This document shows positions 9,481 through 18,655 of a stretch of 64,000 nt of DNA, piece after piece. The number at the start of each line of letters is the position of its first letter. Positions within the stretch are counted from its first letter, which is position 1. The stretch lies in contig NZ_LGSZ01000022.1 of the NCBI RefSeq assembly GCF_001298265.1, positions 124,001 to 188,000 on the forward strand, given 5' to 3'. The notes under the pieces are model-generated. The model was not told the DNA's origin. It ran no database searches and saw only the letters and a list, made by a program, of their open reading frames with translations. Source of the stretch: Allobosea vaviloviae. Its GTDB lineage: Bacteria > Pseudomonadota > Alphaproteobacteria > Rhizobiales > Beijerinckiaceae. Position numbers and translations under genes: made by a program.

Positions 9481-9526
9481 GCCGATCTGCTGCCAATAAC
9501 GGATCGATCGCGTCAGCGAGCAGCGG

Positions 9527-10582
9527 TCAGGCGACGCGGCTCGTTGCCTCGATCGCGTCCTCGGTGACGGTTCGATTGCGGCCGCTGCGCTTGGCCAGCA
9601 TCAGCGCCTGATCGGCGCGGTCGGTCAGCGATGCGGCGGTGTCGCCACGGGAATAGCTGGCGACGCCGAGCGAGATCGTGATGCGGCCGAGATTCTCATT
9701 GGTCGAGCGCTTGACGAGTTCGCGCGTCAGCAGCGCCTGGCGCACCGTCTCCGCGCCGAACTTGCCGGCGATAACGTCGGCATCGGGCAGGATGATCGCG
9801 AATTCCTCGCCGCCGAAGCGCGTGATCACGGCCTTGTCCTTGAACTTGTCCTTCATGGTGCGCGCGACGAGGCGCAGCACCTGATCGCCCGTCAGATGGC
9901 CATGGGCGTCGTTGAACTGCTTGAAGAAATCGATATCCGCCATCACCAGCGCGAAGGGTTCGCGACGCAGCGTCGCCTGGTCGATCGACTTCTGCAGCAT
10001 CTCCTCGAAATGGCGGCGGTTGGCGAGGCCGGTCAGCGGATCGGTCAGGGCCTCGGCCCGTGTCGATTCGAGCGCCTCGCGCAGGTTGCGGATTTCGTTC
10101 GAGCTGTCGCGCAGCTGAGCCTCGAGCTTGGTCTTGCGCGTCACCTCCTCGCGCGTCGACATCACCAGCGCCTCGACCCATTCGCGCAGCTTCTGGCGAT
10201 CGGCCGGGGGCGGGACATCCTCCGACATCGCGCAGAGCCGGCCATGGTAGCGCTCGCTCGAATCCAGGGCCTTGTCGACCAGCGACATCAGACCATCGAT
10301 CTCGCCCAGCACCTGCAGGCTTGTGCGCTCGGCATGGCGTGCCAGGCGCTCCGTGCCGATGAAGCGGTCATAGAGCGTGTCGATGTCGGCTGCGCCGACC
10401 TTGCCCTCGCTGGAGGCGATGATCGCGCTCATGGCCATGCTGACCGCCGGCATCTCTCCGCTGAGATGGGCGTACCAGACCTCGAAAGCGCGCGGATAGC
10501 TTGGAGAGCCATGCTCGCGCATCGCCAAGACCACGCGCTCTGCGAGGTCATCCGACGGGGAGGGAGGCGCGTGGTCGCTCAT
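9527..10582 (-). CDS. GGDEF-domain diguanylate cyclase without an inhibitory I-site
   Basis: A 351-residue protein (up to 366 if an upstream start at 10627 is used). The C-terminal 165 residues form a GGDEF domain with an intact active motif, RFGGEEFAIILPD, plus the family features DPLTGLANRRHFEE and DIDFFKQFNDAHGH. It is therefore expected to make cyclic di-GMP from two GTP. The allosteric RxxD site that normally precedes the motif reads KDKA here, so product inhibition is probably lost. The N-terminal half is soluble and mostly helical, with no recognised sensor and no membrane segment, and ends in a likely coiled coil (TKLEAQLRDSSNEIRNLREALE in pieces). The ATG at 10582 (MSDHAPPSPSD) is preferred on N-terminal appearance only. 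Confidence 0.9.
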   Translation of the reverse strand: MSDHAPPSPSDDLAERVVLAMREHGSPSYPRAFEVWYAHLSGEMPAVSMAMSAIIASSEGKVGAADIDTLYDRFIGTERLARHAERTSLQVLGEIDGLMSLVDKALDSSERYHGRLCAMSEDVPPPADRQKLREWVEALVMSTREEVTRKTKLEAQLRDSSNEIRNLREALESTRAEALTDPLTGLANRRHFEEMLQKSIDQATLRREPFALVMADIDFFKQFNDAHGHLTGDQVLRLVARTMKDKFKDKAVITRFGGEEFAIILPDADVIAGKFGAETVRQALLTRELVKRSTNENLGRITISLGVASYSRGDTAASLTDRADQALMLAKRSGRNRTVTEDAIEATSRVA

Positions 10583-10766
10583 GCCTTCGACAATCCGGAC
10601 GTGAAGCCGACTCATGGCTTGAGCCATGACAGCCTCGATTGAAAATCGAAGCGGGACATCCTGTCCGTCTCAACGGCGGCATGCGCCCGTCCGTGATCAC
10701 GACCTTCGTCGCGTCCACCACATGACCCTACGCAAGGGTAGTTAAAATGCCGTTGATGCGGGAAAC

Positions 10767-12365
10767 TTATCCGACACGAACCGGACGCAGTAGGAAGGCC
10801 GGAACATGATCGCCGAGGCCCTTGACCTTGGGCCCGTCATCATCGTCGCGACGGCGCGGTTCCGAGGAGCGCTCGGGGCGGGCCGAGCGCGGCTCGGCTG
10901 TGCGCTCAGGCGGTGCCGCGCGCTCGGGACGGGGTGCGCGCTCGGGCCTGGAGGCAGGCGCAGCCGGTGCAGCGGCAGCCACCGGGGCGGCGGCCTCGCC
11001 GCGGATCTTGGTGCGCGTCGGCTCGTCGGATGCGGCGCGACGGCGGCGCGGCGTGGCATCCTCCTCCGTCGCAGGGCGCTCGACCCGGATCGGGCGCGGA
11101 GCGGTTTCGGGCTCGGCACGCGGGCCGCGCTCGGTGCGTCCACGCCCGCGCTCGCCGCCACGCCCGCGACGCTCTTCACCGCGACCACCACGGCCACCGG
11201 ACCGTTCCTCACGCGGTGCGCCGGGGGGCAGGGCATCGAGGCCGCGGCCCTCGTCCCAGGAGATCGCCTGGCCCATCAGCTTCTCGATCGCGGCGACGAG
11301 CTTCTCGTCATGGCGCGTGACAATGGTGAAGGACGCGCCCTCGCGGCCGGCGCGGCCGGTGCGGCCGATGCGGTGGACATAATCCTCGGCATGGGTCGGG
11401 ACATCGTAGTTGAAGACATGGCTGACGGCGGGAATATCCAGGCCACGTGCCGCGACATCGCTCGCGACCAGGATCGGGTTCTCGCCGGTCCGGAAGGATT
11501 CGAGCGCGGCCATGCGGGCATACTGGTCCATGTCGCCATGCAGGGAGACGGCCGGGAAGCCGTGGTTCTGCAGCGACTTGTGCAGTGTCGCGACATCGCG
11601 CTTGCGGTTGCAGAACACGATCGCGTTCTGCAGGTCCTTGGCGCCCTTGATGAGGTTGCGCAGCGTCTCGCGCTTCTCGAAATCCTGGCCGTTGGAGGCG
11701 ATCAGCCGCTGCGTGATGGTGGTCGCGGCGGTCGCCGGACGCGAAACCTCGACGCGCACCGGATTGTGCAGGAACTGCTCGCTGATGCGCGTGATCTCGG
11801 GCGGCATCGTTGCGGTGAAGAACAGGGTCTGCCGGGTGAACGGAACGAGTTTGCAGACGCGCTCGATGTCGGGGATGAAACCCATGTCCAGCATGCGGTC
11901 GGCCTCGTCGATGACGAGCAGCTCGACGCCGGTGAGCAGTAGCTTGCCGCGCTCGACATGGTCGAGCAGGCGGCCGGGCGTAGCGATCAGCACATCGACG
12001 CCACGCGTGATCTTGGCGTCCTGGTCACCGAAGGAGACGCCGCCGATCAACAGCGCCACCGAGAGCTTCTGGTTGACGCCGTAGCGGGTGAAGTTCTCCT
12101 CGACCTGCGCTGCGAGCTCTCGCGTCGGCTCGAGGATCAGTGTCCTCGGCATCCGGGCGCGGGCGCGGCCGTTCTCCAGGATGGTCAGCATCGGCAGGGT
12201 GAAGGCGGCGGTCTTGCCCGTGCCGGTCTGGGCGATGCCCAGGACGTCGCGGCGGGCGAGCACATGCGGAATGGCCTGTGCCTGGATCGGGGTCGGGGTG
12301 TTGTAGCCTGCGGTCGTGACGGCTGTCAGAACCTTTTCACTCAGGCCGAGTTCGGCGAATGACAT
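10767..12365 (-). CDS. rhlE: DEAD-box RNA helicase, RhlE type
   Basis: A 532-residue ATP-dependent RNA helicase. Motifs in order: Q motif with PTPIQAQAIP, motif I AQTGTGKT, Ia PTRELAAQ, II DEAD in VIDEADRMLDMGF, III TAT in FFTATMPPEI, V ARGLDIPAV and VI HRIGRTGRAG. The helicase core ends near residue 380. The last 140 residues are an Arg/Gly/Glu/Pro-rich tail with RG repeats, which probably binds RNA non-specifically. RhlE-like helicases act in RNA turnover, ribosome assembly and cold adaptation. A 162-base leader separates it from the divergent hydrolase gene. The RhlE assignment rests on the core motifs and the tail. Confidence 0.93.
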   Translation of the reverse strand: MSFAELGLSEKVLTAVTTAGYNTPTPIQAQAIPHVLARRDVLGIAQTGTGKTAAFTLPMLTILENGRARARMPRTLILEPTRELAAQVEENFTRYGVNQKLSVALLIGGVSFGDQDAKITRGVDVLIATPGRLLDHVERGKLLLTGVELLVIDEADRMLDMGFIPDIERVCKLVPFTRQTLFFTATMPPEITRISEQFLHNPVRVEVSRPATAATTITQRLIASNGQDFEKRETLRNLIKGAKDLQNAIVFCNRKRDVATLHKSLQNHGFPAVSLHGDMDQYARMAALESFRTGENPILVASDVAARGLDIPAVSHVFNYDVPTHAEDYVHRIGRTGRAGREGASFTIVTRHDEKLVAAIEKLMGQAISWDEGRGLDALPPGAPREERSGGRGGRGEERRGRGGERGRGRTERGPRAEPETAPRPIRVERPATEEDATPRRRRAASDEPTRTKIRGEAAAPVAAAAPAAPASRPERAPRPERAAPPERTAEPRSARPERSSEPRRRDDDDGPKVKGLGDHVPAFLLRPVRVG

Positions 12366-12527
12366 CGAATGTTGCGCTTCTTTAGGGTCGGTTACGCGTA
12401 GCGGGATGACCTACTCAACCGCGACGGTGGCGCGACTTCTCTTTCCAGCGCGCCTTCGGACTCGTGTGCAATGCAGAAAAAGTAGGGCAAAGTCAATAAA
12501 CTAGCGCTTTGAGGAGCCCGCCTGCCG

Positions 12528-13223
12528 ATGACCGAACCGCTTGTCCTGATTCCGGGCCTGGGTTGCGATGCCAGCCTCTATGGGCCGCAATGGCCCGCGC
12601 TCGCGCCCGGCCGGCCGATCATGGTCGCGCAGCACGACCGCGACGAGAGCCTCCCGGCGCTCGTGGCGCGGCTGCTCGCATCCGCGCCGGAGCGTTTTGC
12701 ATTGTGCGGGCTCTCGATGGGCGGCTATGCCGCCTTCGAGGTGCTCAGGCAGGCGCCACAGCGCGTGACGCGGTTGGCCCTGCTCGATACCAGCGCCAAG
12801 CCGGCGACGCCCGAGTCCAACGTCCCGCGCGAGCAGATGATCGCGCTGGCGGAAAAGGGCGCCTATGACAACGTCACCACGCTGCTCTGGCAGAGGCTGG
12901 TCGCACCGGCGCGATTGACCGACGAGCCGTTGCGGCTGCTGGTGCGGGCGATGGCCGAACGGATCGGCGCGGATGGCTTCGTGCGCCAGCAGCGGGCCAT
13001 CATGGGCCGCCCGGATTCGCGCCCGGGCCTCGCCGCGATCACGGTCCCGACGCTGGTGCTGGTCGGCGAGGAGGACGTGATCACACCGCCGGCGGAAGCG
13101 CAGGACATTGCCGCCGGCATTGGGAGCCATGCCCGGCTCGTGACGGTGCCGGGCTGCGGCCATCTTTCGACGCTGGAGGCGCCTGAGACCGTGACGGCTG
13201 AACTGCTGGCGTGGCTTGGCTGA
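12528..13223 (+). CDS. Alpha/beta hydrolase
   Basis: A 231-residue alpha/beta hydrolase with a minimal lid. The nucleophile is S63 in CGLSMGGYAAFEV, the acid is in LVGEEDVITPPAEA, and the histidine is in PGCGHLSTLEAPETV near the end. It opens with LVLIPGLGCDASLYGPQW, the oxyanion-hole region. No signal peptide is visible, so it is cytosolic. It is probably an esterase; the substrate is unknown. It is divergent from the helicase and 120 bases ahead of the SDH-family protease gene. Confidence 0.9.
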   Translation: MTEPLVLIPGLGCDASLYGPQWPALAPGRPIMVAQHDRDESLPALVARLLASAPERFALCGLSMGGYAAFEVLRQAPQRVTRLALLDTSAKPATPESNVPREQMIALAEKGAYDNVTTLLWQRLVAPARLTDEPLRLLVRAMAERIGADGFVRQQRAIMGRPDSRPGLAAITVPTLVLVGEEDVITPPAEAQDIAAGIGSHARLVTVPGCGHLSTLEAPETVTAELLAWLG

Positions 13224-13343
13224 TGGTCATCAGCGTCGGGACCGGAGGCGGCTTGACGGATCGAGCAAATTTGCAACTCTGCCGGGGAAAGCGGTCGCCG
13301 CCCGGCGGACTACCTCCCTGTCATTCTGTGAGACGAGGCTGAG

Positions 13344-14378
13344 ATGAATGATGTTGCGGCCGAGGCCGTGGTCGAGGCGAAAAAGAAACTCATCAATCAG
13401 CCGCCCCTGTTGTTTGACGAGACGCAGGCGAAGATCGAGGCGCTCGAAAACATCGTCGGAATGCCGGTTGTGACCTATTGGGGTTCGGGGAGGGGAAACC
13501 TTTGCGACAACGACGCAGTCGCACTGTTCGATCTGCTGCGCCGGATCGGCCCTATGGGAGAGATGGCGCTTTACCTCAAATCACCCGGAGGTTTTGTCGA
13601 GTCCTCGCTGAAATTCGTCCATGTGCTGCGGCGCTATGCCGAGCGGATCACCGTCCTGGTTCCCGCGCAATGTGCTTCGGCGGCCACGATCGTTGCACTG
13701 GCCGCCGACCGAATAATCATGAGTCCGATCGGTCATCTGACACCGATCGATACATCGATGCGGCACGAACTTTCACCCATCAACCAGATTACCAATAATC
13801 TGGTGAGTGTGAGCAGCGACGAGATTACCCGGATCGTGCGCCTATGGCTCTCAAACGCCAAAGACCACCATGAAAACCCGCATTCCGACCTGTTCAAATA
13901 CATCCATCCGCTGGTGATTGGCGCAATAGACAGATCGATGTCGCTATCGGTGAAGATTTGCGTGGAGGTTCTGACGTACCACATGACGGATCTGGCACAG
14001 ATTGATGAAATCAGCCGCCGCCTGAATTCGGACTACCCTTCACACAGCTATCCAATCACCAGCCGCGAAGCGAAGGCGATCGGATTGCCCGTAGAAGAAT
14101 CCGACGATGCCACCACCGAATTGATGCTCGAACTCAATGCGATGTATTCAGAAACGGCCCAGCGATCACTGACCGATTTCGATCCGCAGAACTACCACGA
14201 TAACGAAATCCTGAACATCATCGAGGCCCGCGGCGCCAAGACGTATTGGCAAAACGAGAGTGACAAAAACTATATCGTCAACGAGCGTCGCTGGCAGACG
14301 CTGAACGACCGTAGCTCTTGGCGCAAGGCGTCGATGGTCGACGGCACGCGCCTGATTCAGGACCTGCATATCCGCTGA
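13344..14378 (+). CDS. SDH family ClpP-fold serine proteinase
   Basis: A 344-residue protein of the SDH (serine dehydrogenase proteinase) family, with a ClpP/SppA-like crotonase fold. LKSPGG at residues 78-83 forms the oxyanion loop. The probable nucleophile is S112 in PAQCASAATIVALAADRIIMSP, which matches the ASA(G/A) pattern of ClpP-type active sites. No signal peptide or transmembrane helix is seen. The base composition is clearly lower in G+C than in the neighbours: the 60 bases at 13861-13920 hold 29 G+C, and A/T-ending codons are frequent. This suggests recent acquisition. No recombinase or toxin partner is adjacent. Substrate and role are unknown; related proteins turn up in accessory and defence-rich regions. 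Confidence 0.85.
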   Translation: MNDVAAEAVVEAKKKLINQPPLLFDETQAKIEALENIVGMPVVTYWGSGRGNLCDNDAVALFDLLRRIGPMGEMALYLKSPGGFVESSLKFVHVLRRYAERITVLVPAQCASAATIVALAADRIIMSPIGHLTPIDTSMRHELSPINQITNNLVSVSSDEITRIVRLWLSNAKDHHENPHSDLFKYIHPLVIGAIDRSMSLSVKICVEVLTYHMTDLAQIDEISRRLNSDYPSHSYPITSREAKAIGLPVEESDDATTELMLELNAMYSETAQRSLTDFDPQNYHDNEILNIIEARGAKTYWQNESDKNYIVNERRWQTLNDRSSWRKASMVDGTRLIQDLHIR

Positions 14379-14414
14379 TCCAAATATGCGCGCGACGATC
14401 GCGGGTGGGTCGGG

Positions 14415-14675
14415 TCAGCGCGGTACCACGCAAGGGTCGAGCTTGGTCTCGCTGATCGCCTTGCGGATCGAGCCGGTGATCATCGGATCTGTCGGCTTGC
14501 CCTTGCTCGCCGCAGCTGAGACGTCGGCGAGGCGTTGCTTGTCGAAATACGCCGTATGGCTCGAGACGAAATTGGCGGCAATGACCGAGAGGAACGCGAT
14601 CGCCGCGGCCGCCTTGGCGATGTTGGCGACCATCGCGCCCCGCTCGTTCTTCCAGAAAAGATCCACGAGCCGCAT
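14415..14675 (-). CDS. Small single-pass membrane protein, function unknown
   Basis: An 86-residue protein: a short basic/acidic N-terminus (LFWKNERG), one transmembrane helix at about residues 14-37 (Ala/Ile/Val-rich), then a polar C-terminal domain with one cysteine near the end (LDPCVVPR). AGGAGGG precedes the ATG by seven bases, which supports translation. The N-terminus is faintly reminiscent of Flp/TadE-like pilins, but the typical cleavage site is not evident. It converges with the SDH protease gene, 36 bases apart. Confidence 0.7.
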   Translation of the reverse strand: MRLVDLFWKNERGAMVANIAKAAAAIAFLSVIAANFVSSHTAYFDKQRLADVSAAASKGKPTDPMITGSIRKAISETKLDPCVVPR

Positions 14676-14809
14676 CGGGCCCTCCTGCGTCAGAGGGGCG
14701 GCATGGACGCCCCTGAGAGCGCATCCTGCGCATGCAGCCGTAAAAAGATGGTTAGCGAAACCTTGCAGCCTATCGTCGGCGATCGCGCAAACGCCGGCTC
14801 GATCAGGAT

Positions 14810-15721
14810 CTACGGCGCTTGTCCCTCCAGCAGTGCCCTGTTCTCGCGGAACAGTTTGCGCAGCGCGGCCAGGACCGCGATCACCGCCGGGCGCTGGCGC
14901 GAGACCTCATGAGTCACCAGGAAGATCTCGTCGGCCGTCCGGTCGGGCGGCGGCGCCAGCCGCAGCAGCGTCTCGTCGGCATCGCCCATGAAGCACGGCA
15001 CCATCGACACCGCGCCGGCCGAACGCACGCTCTCGTAGCGCGCCGCCGAATCCCCGACGCGCGCTGCGATCGGCCGCCCCTGCGCAAAGGCGAGGATGTG
15101 TTCGTCGATCCGCGACGAGGTCTCGCGGCTGACGGAGATGATCGGCGCGGTCGTTGGATCGACATCGCGCCGGACATAGAGCGCCTGCACCAGCCGCCCG
15201 ACCTTCTGGCCGTAATAGCCGGGCTCGTCGGGGATCCTGTGCATCCGCACGGCGATGTCGGCATCGCCACGCGCCAGATCGAGCCGGTCGCGCGTGCTGA
15301 TGATCACCAGCTCGACCCCACCCGCGCCGGCCGAAATCGCCGTCGCATTCCGGGTCAGGAACAGGCTGATCGAGGTCGTCGCCGTCACGCGCACGGGCGC
15401 ATCGGCCAGCGGCCGCGTGGCGCGCGCGCAACTGGCGAAGCGCCCGGCCGCCGCCGCGACAAGGCTGGCCTCGCGGGCGAGTTCGGCGCCTGCCGCCGTC
15501 AGGCTCAGGCGGTTCGCGCCGCGCCGGAACAGCAGCAGGCCCAGCTCTCGCTCGAAGGCCTTGAGCCTTCGCGCAATGGTGGCTTCGCTCAGGCCGAGCC
15601 TGACCGCCGCCAGGGCCAGCGACCCACATTCGGCGATGGTGTGGAAGATGCCGATGTCGTCCCAGCCCGGCGCTGCCAGATCGCCGTCGCGTCGAGATGA
15701 AGCGGGAGCAGGCTGCCCCAT
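14810..15721 (-). CDS. LysR family transcriptional regulator
   Basis: A 303-residue LysR-type regulator. The winged helix-turn-helix lies at about residues 22-80 (FHTIAECGSLALAAVRLGLSEATIARRLKAFE in pieces, then LGLLLFRRG), followed by the linker helix and a periplasmic-binding-like effector domain. These proteins usually act as tetramers and control a divergent gene, but the nearest divergent gene start here (parE side) is a convergent end, so no target is obvious. The recognition helix has ATIARRL where many LysR proteins have PAVSRRI. The effector is unknown. The next 198 bases (15722-15919) hold nothing I recognise. Confidence 0.92.
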   Translation of the reverse strand: MGQPAPASSRRDGDLAAPGWDDIGIFHTIAECGSLALAAVRLGLSEATIARRLKAFERELGLLLFRRGANRLSLTAAGAELAREASLVAAAAGRFASCARATRPLADAPVRVTATTSISLFLTRNATAISAGAGGVELVIISTRDRLDLARGDADIAVRMHRIPDEPGYYGQKVGRLVQALYVRRDVDPTTAPIISVSRETSSRIDEHILAFAQGRPIAARVGDSAARYESVRSAGAVSMVPCFMGDADETLLRLAPPPDRTADEIFLVTHEVSRQRPAVIAVLAALRKLFRENRALLEGQAP

Positions 15722-15919
15722 GAGATCAGCGGCCAGGATTGGATGGGATGGCCGGGGGATGCTGGTCGGTCATGCTGGCACGGGCGAGGAGAATGGCGCG
15801 GTTCGTTCGACATGGCCCGAGCATGCCGGTCTCCAGTCGCGGTGGCAGCCCGGCAGGATTGCCGCCCAACCCCGCAGGAATGCCGGGGTCGGCGCGAATC
15901 TGCGGGTGCGCCTCAGCCG

Positions 15920-18067
15920 TCACAGGTCGATCAGCTCGCCTGCGAAGGCCGCTCGCTCCTGGATGAACAGGAAGCGCGCCTCCGGCTTGTTGCCCATCAG
16001 CCGCTCGACGACGTCGGAGGTTTCGTCGCGGGCCTCGTGCTCGACCATGACCTTGAGCAGGATGCGCTTGCTCGGGTCCATCGTGGTTTCCTTGAGCTGC
16101 GCCGGCATCATTTCGCCCAGGCCCTTGAAGCGGCTGATCTCGGGCTTCTTGCCCTTGAAGACCGAGGCGATCAGCTCGTCCTTGTGGAGGTCGTTGCGCG
16201 CATAGACCGACTTGCCGCCGTGTTGGAGCCGGTAGAGCGGCGGCACGGCGAGATAGAGATGCCCCTTCTCGATCAGCCGTGGCATCTGGCGCCAGAAGAA
16301 CGTCACCAGCAGCGAGGCGATATGGGCGCCGTCGACATCCGCGTCGGTCATCACGATGACCTTCTCGTAGCGCAGCTCCTCCTCGCGGAACTGGCTGCCG
16401 ATGCCGCAGCCGAGCGCCAGGATCAGGTCGGCGAGTTGCTGGTTGGCGTTGAGCTTCTCGCGGGTGGCGTTGGCGACGTTCAGGATCTTGCCGCGCAGCG
16501 GGAGGATCGCCTGCGTGGCGCGGTTGCGCGCCTGCTTGGCCGAGCCGCCGGCGGAATCGCCCTCGACGATGAAGATCTCGGAGCCGGCGGCGCCGGCATT
16601 GCTGCAATCGGCGAGCTTGCCGGGGAGCCTCAGCTTCTTCGTCGCGGTCTTGCGCGAAACCTCCTTTTCGAGCCGGCGGCGCAGGCGCTCATCGGCGCGA
16701 TCGACCGACCAGTCGAGCAGCTTCAACGCCTGCTGGGGCGCCTGGGCGAGCCAATGGTCGAAGGCGTCGCGCACCGCGTTCTCGACGATGCGGGAGGCCT
16801 CGACGGTGGCGAGCTTGTCCTTGGTCTGACCCTGGAACTCCGGCTCGCGGATGAAGACCGACAGCATCGCGGCACAGGTCGCCATCACGTCGTCGGAGGT
16901 GACCTGCGCCATCCGCTTGGACTGGCCGATGCGTTCGGCATGGTCGCGCAAGCCCCGCAGCAGCGCGATGCGCAGGCCCTGTTCATGGGTGCCGCCCTCA
17001 GGCGTCGGGATCGTGTTGCAATAGGAGGAGGAGAAGCCGTCCTCGCCCGTCGCGAGCCAGGCGATCGCCCATTCCAGCGAGCCGTGGCTGCCGTCCTTGG
17101 TGATCTTGCCGGAAAAGATCGGCTCGGCGACGAGGTCCTTGCCCTCGATCTCGCGGCCCAGATAGTCGCGCAGCCCCCCGGGGAAGCGGAACACGGCTTC
17201 CGCCGCGACATCGCCCTCGGGCTTCAGCAGCGCAGGGGCGCAGCGCCAGCGGATCTCGACGCCACCAAACAGATAGGCTTTCGAGCGCGCCATACGGAAC
17301 AGGCGGGCGGGCACGAAATGCGCACCCTCGCCGAAGATCTGCGCGTCCGGATGGAAGCGCACGCGGGTGCCGCGCCGGTTGGCGACGGCCCCGACCGTCT
17401 CCAGCGGCCCCAGCGGCAGGCCGCGTGAGAAACGCTGGCGATAGAGCGTTTTGCCGCGTGCGACCTCGACCTCGAGATCGTCGGACAGCGCGTTCACCAC
17501 GGAGACGCCGACGCCGTGCAGGCCGCCGGAGGTCTCATAGGCCTTGGAGTCGAATTTTCCGCCGGCATGCAGCGTCGTCATGATGACTTCGAGCGCCGAC
17601 TTGCCCGGAAATTTCGGATGCGGATCGACCGGGATGCCGCGGCCGTTGTCGGTCACCGCGATGGAGCCGTCGTCGAGCACCTCGACATCGATGAAGCTGG
17701 CATGGCCGGCGACGGCCTCGTCCATGGCGTTGTCGATCACCTCGGCGAAGAGATGGTGCAGGGCGCGTTCGTCGGTGCCGCCGATATACATGCCTGGCCG
17801 CCGCCGCACCGGCTCCAGCCCTTCGAGGACTTCGATGGCGGACGCATCATAGCCCGTCTCAGACAGGGTGCCGTTGCGCTGCGGCGCAGGCGCCGCGGGT
17901 TGAGCGAGCCTGTTCAAGGACTCGCCCGCCTGCGTGCCGGGGCGGGTGGGAGTGGCGCGGGTCGCAGCCTGGGCGCGCGACGGCTGAGGCACCGGCGCGG
18001 CAGTCCGCGGCGCCGCTGCCGCCGGCAGCGCCGGCTCCGAGCCGAATAGATCGCCATTCTCCGCCAT
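15920..18067 (-). CDS. parE: DNA topoisomerase IV subunit B
   Basis: ParE, 715 residues, is the ATPase subunit of topoisomerase IV, which decatenates daughter chromosomes. GHKL ATPase motifs: EVIDNAMDEAVAG, DNGRGIPVDPHPKFP and SGGLHGVGVSVVNALS. The TOPRIM domain shows EGDSAGGSAKQARNRATQA and the metal-binding DADVDGAHI. The protein begins MAENGDLFGSE and then carries about 50 residues rich in Ala, Pro and Arg before the conserved YDASAIEVLEGLEPVRRRPGMYIG, so it is longer than many ParE proteins. The ATG at 18067 is preferred to a TTG at 18100. No parC is in the window. TOPRIM and ATPase details separate it from GyrB, which has an insert in the TOPRIM region. Confidence 0.95.
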   Translation of the reverse strand: MAENGDLFGSEPALPAAAAPRTAAPVPQPSRAQAATRATPTRPGTQAGESLNRLAQPAAPAPQRNGTLSETGYDASAIEVLEGLEPVRRRPGMYIGGTDERALHHLFAEVIDNAMDEAVAGHASFIDVEVLDDGSIAVTDNGRGIPVDPHPKFPGKSALEVIMTTLHAGGKFDSKAYETSGGLHGVGVSVVNALSDDLEVEVARGKTLYRQRFSRGLPLGPLETVGAVANRRGTRVRFHPDAQIFGEGAHFVPARLFRMARSKAYLFGGVEIRWRCAPALLKPEGDVAAEAVFRFPGGLRDYLGREIEGKDLVAEPIFSGKITKDGSHGSLEWAIAWLATGEDGFSSSYCNTIPTPEGGTHEQGLRIALLRGLRDHAERIGQSKRMAQVTSDDVMATCAAMLSVFIREPEFQGQTKDKLATVEASRIVENAVRDAFDHWLAQAPQQALKLLDWSVDRADERLRRRLEKEVSRKTATKKLRLPGKLADCSNAGAAGSEIFIVEGDSAGGSAKQARNRATQAILPLRGKILNVANATREKLNANQQLADLILALGCGIGSQFREEELRYEKVIVMTDADVDGAHIASLLVTFFWRQMPRLIEKGHLYLAVPPLYRLQHGGKSVYARNDLHKDELIASVFKGKKPEISRFKGLGEMMPAQLKETTMDPSKRILLKVMVEHEARDETSDVVERLMGNKPEARFLFIQERAAFAGELIDL

Positions 18068-18161
18068 CGTGTCCGCAGGCCCTATGATTCGCGACTTCAA
18101 ATGATAGCCCAGATGCAGCCCAGCCGCGCTGCGGCTCTTCCTACAGGGCCAGGCGCGGCGA

Positions 18162-18186
18162 GGGAACCGGCCGCTTGTCGGTTCCC
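18162..18186. promoter_or_regulatory. Perfect inverted repeat between parE and a small gene
   Basis: GGGAACCG (18162-18169) and CGGTTCCC (18179-18186) are a perfect 8-base inverted repeat with a 9-base spacer, 39 bases upstream of the ATG at 18225 and 95 bases upstream of parE on the other strand. It looks like an operator for one or both divergent genes. The GGAAC inside it lacks a CGTT at EcfG spacing. Confidence 0.4.
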
Positions 18187-18224
18187 GTCATCGGGCCGTC
18201 ACGCAACTCCGCAAAGGGACGTCG

Positions 18225-18548
18225 ATGGAACGAAACCCTTCAGCCCGCATTAATGCTGCGGAGCGCACACTGCCTGCAACGATCGAAGGGCTGGGCGCCG
18301 CGCCGCCGGCTGTTATGATCGCCGAAAAATGGGGGGAGACTGTCGTGGCGTATGGTGCGTTTGTCCCGAATGTCAGAGTGGCCGGCCTCGAGCGGGCCGC
18401 GCGTCTTGCCGGCGAGGCTTTTGGCCATGAGGAGCCGGCTCCGCTGTCGCCTCTGAGCCGCGCTGCGTTTCAGCCCTCGCGCTGGCTCCTCTGGCTCGCT
18501 GCCGGGCTGGCGAGCCTGGTGGGGCTGCTGGTGATCAGCACCCGCTGA
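18225..18548 (+). CDS. Hypothetical protein with C-terminal membrane anchor
   Basis: A 107-residue protein. A polar cytosolic part (residues 1-84) is followed by one transmembrane helix at about residues 85-105 (WLLWLAAGLASLVGLLVI) and only two residues after it, so it has the topology of a tail-anchored protein. AAAGGGA precedes the ATG by six bases. It is divergent from parE across an inverted repeat. No family was recognised. Confidence 0.65.
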   Translation: MERNPSARINAAERTLPATIEGLGAAPPAVMIAEKWGETVVAYGAFVPNVRVAGLERAARLAGEAFGHEEPAPLSPLSRAAFQPSRWLLWLAAGLASLVGLLVISTR

Positions 18549-18655
18549 TTGGTCCGCGCTCCGGCGCATCGCAGAAATATCAACCTTTTGGCCCTACGCA
18601 GGACTGCGGAGGGCTCTTCGGTGCGCATCATCACCAGCGATTTCGGTCTCGGCGA

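Noticed and set aside
15739-15966. 75-codon frame between the LysR gene and parE
   Set aside because: It overlaps the parE end on the other strand and has no plausible ribosome site; Arg/Ala/Gly-rich shadow-like translation.
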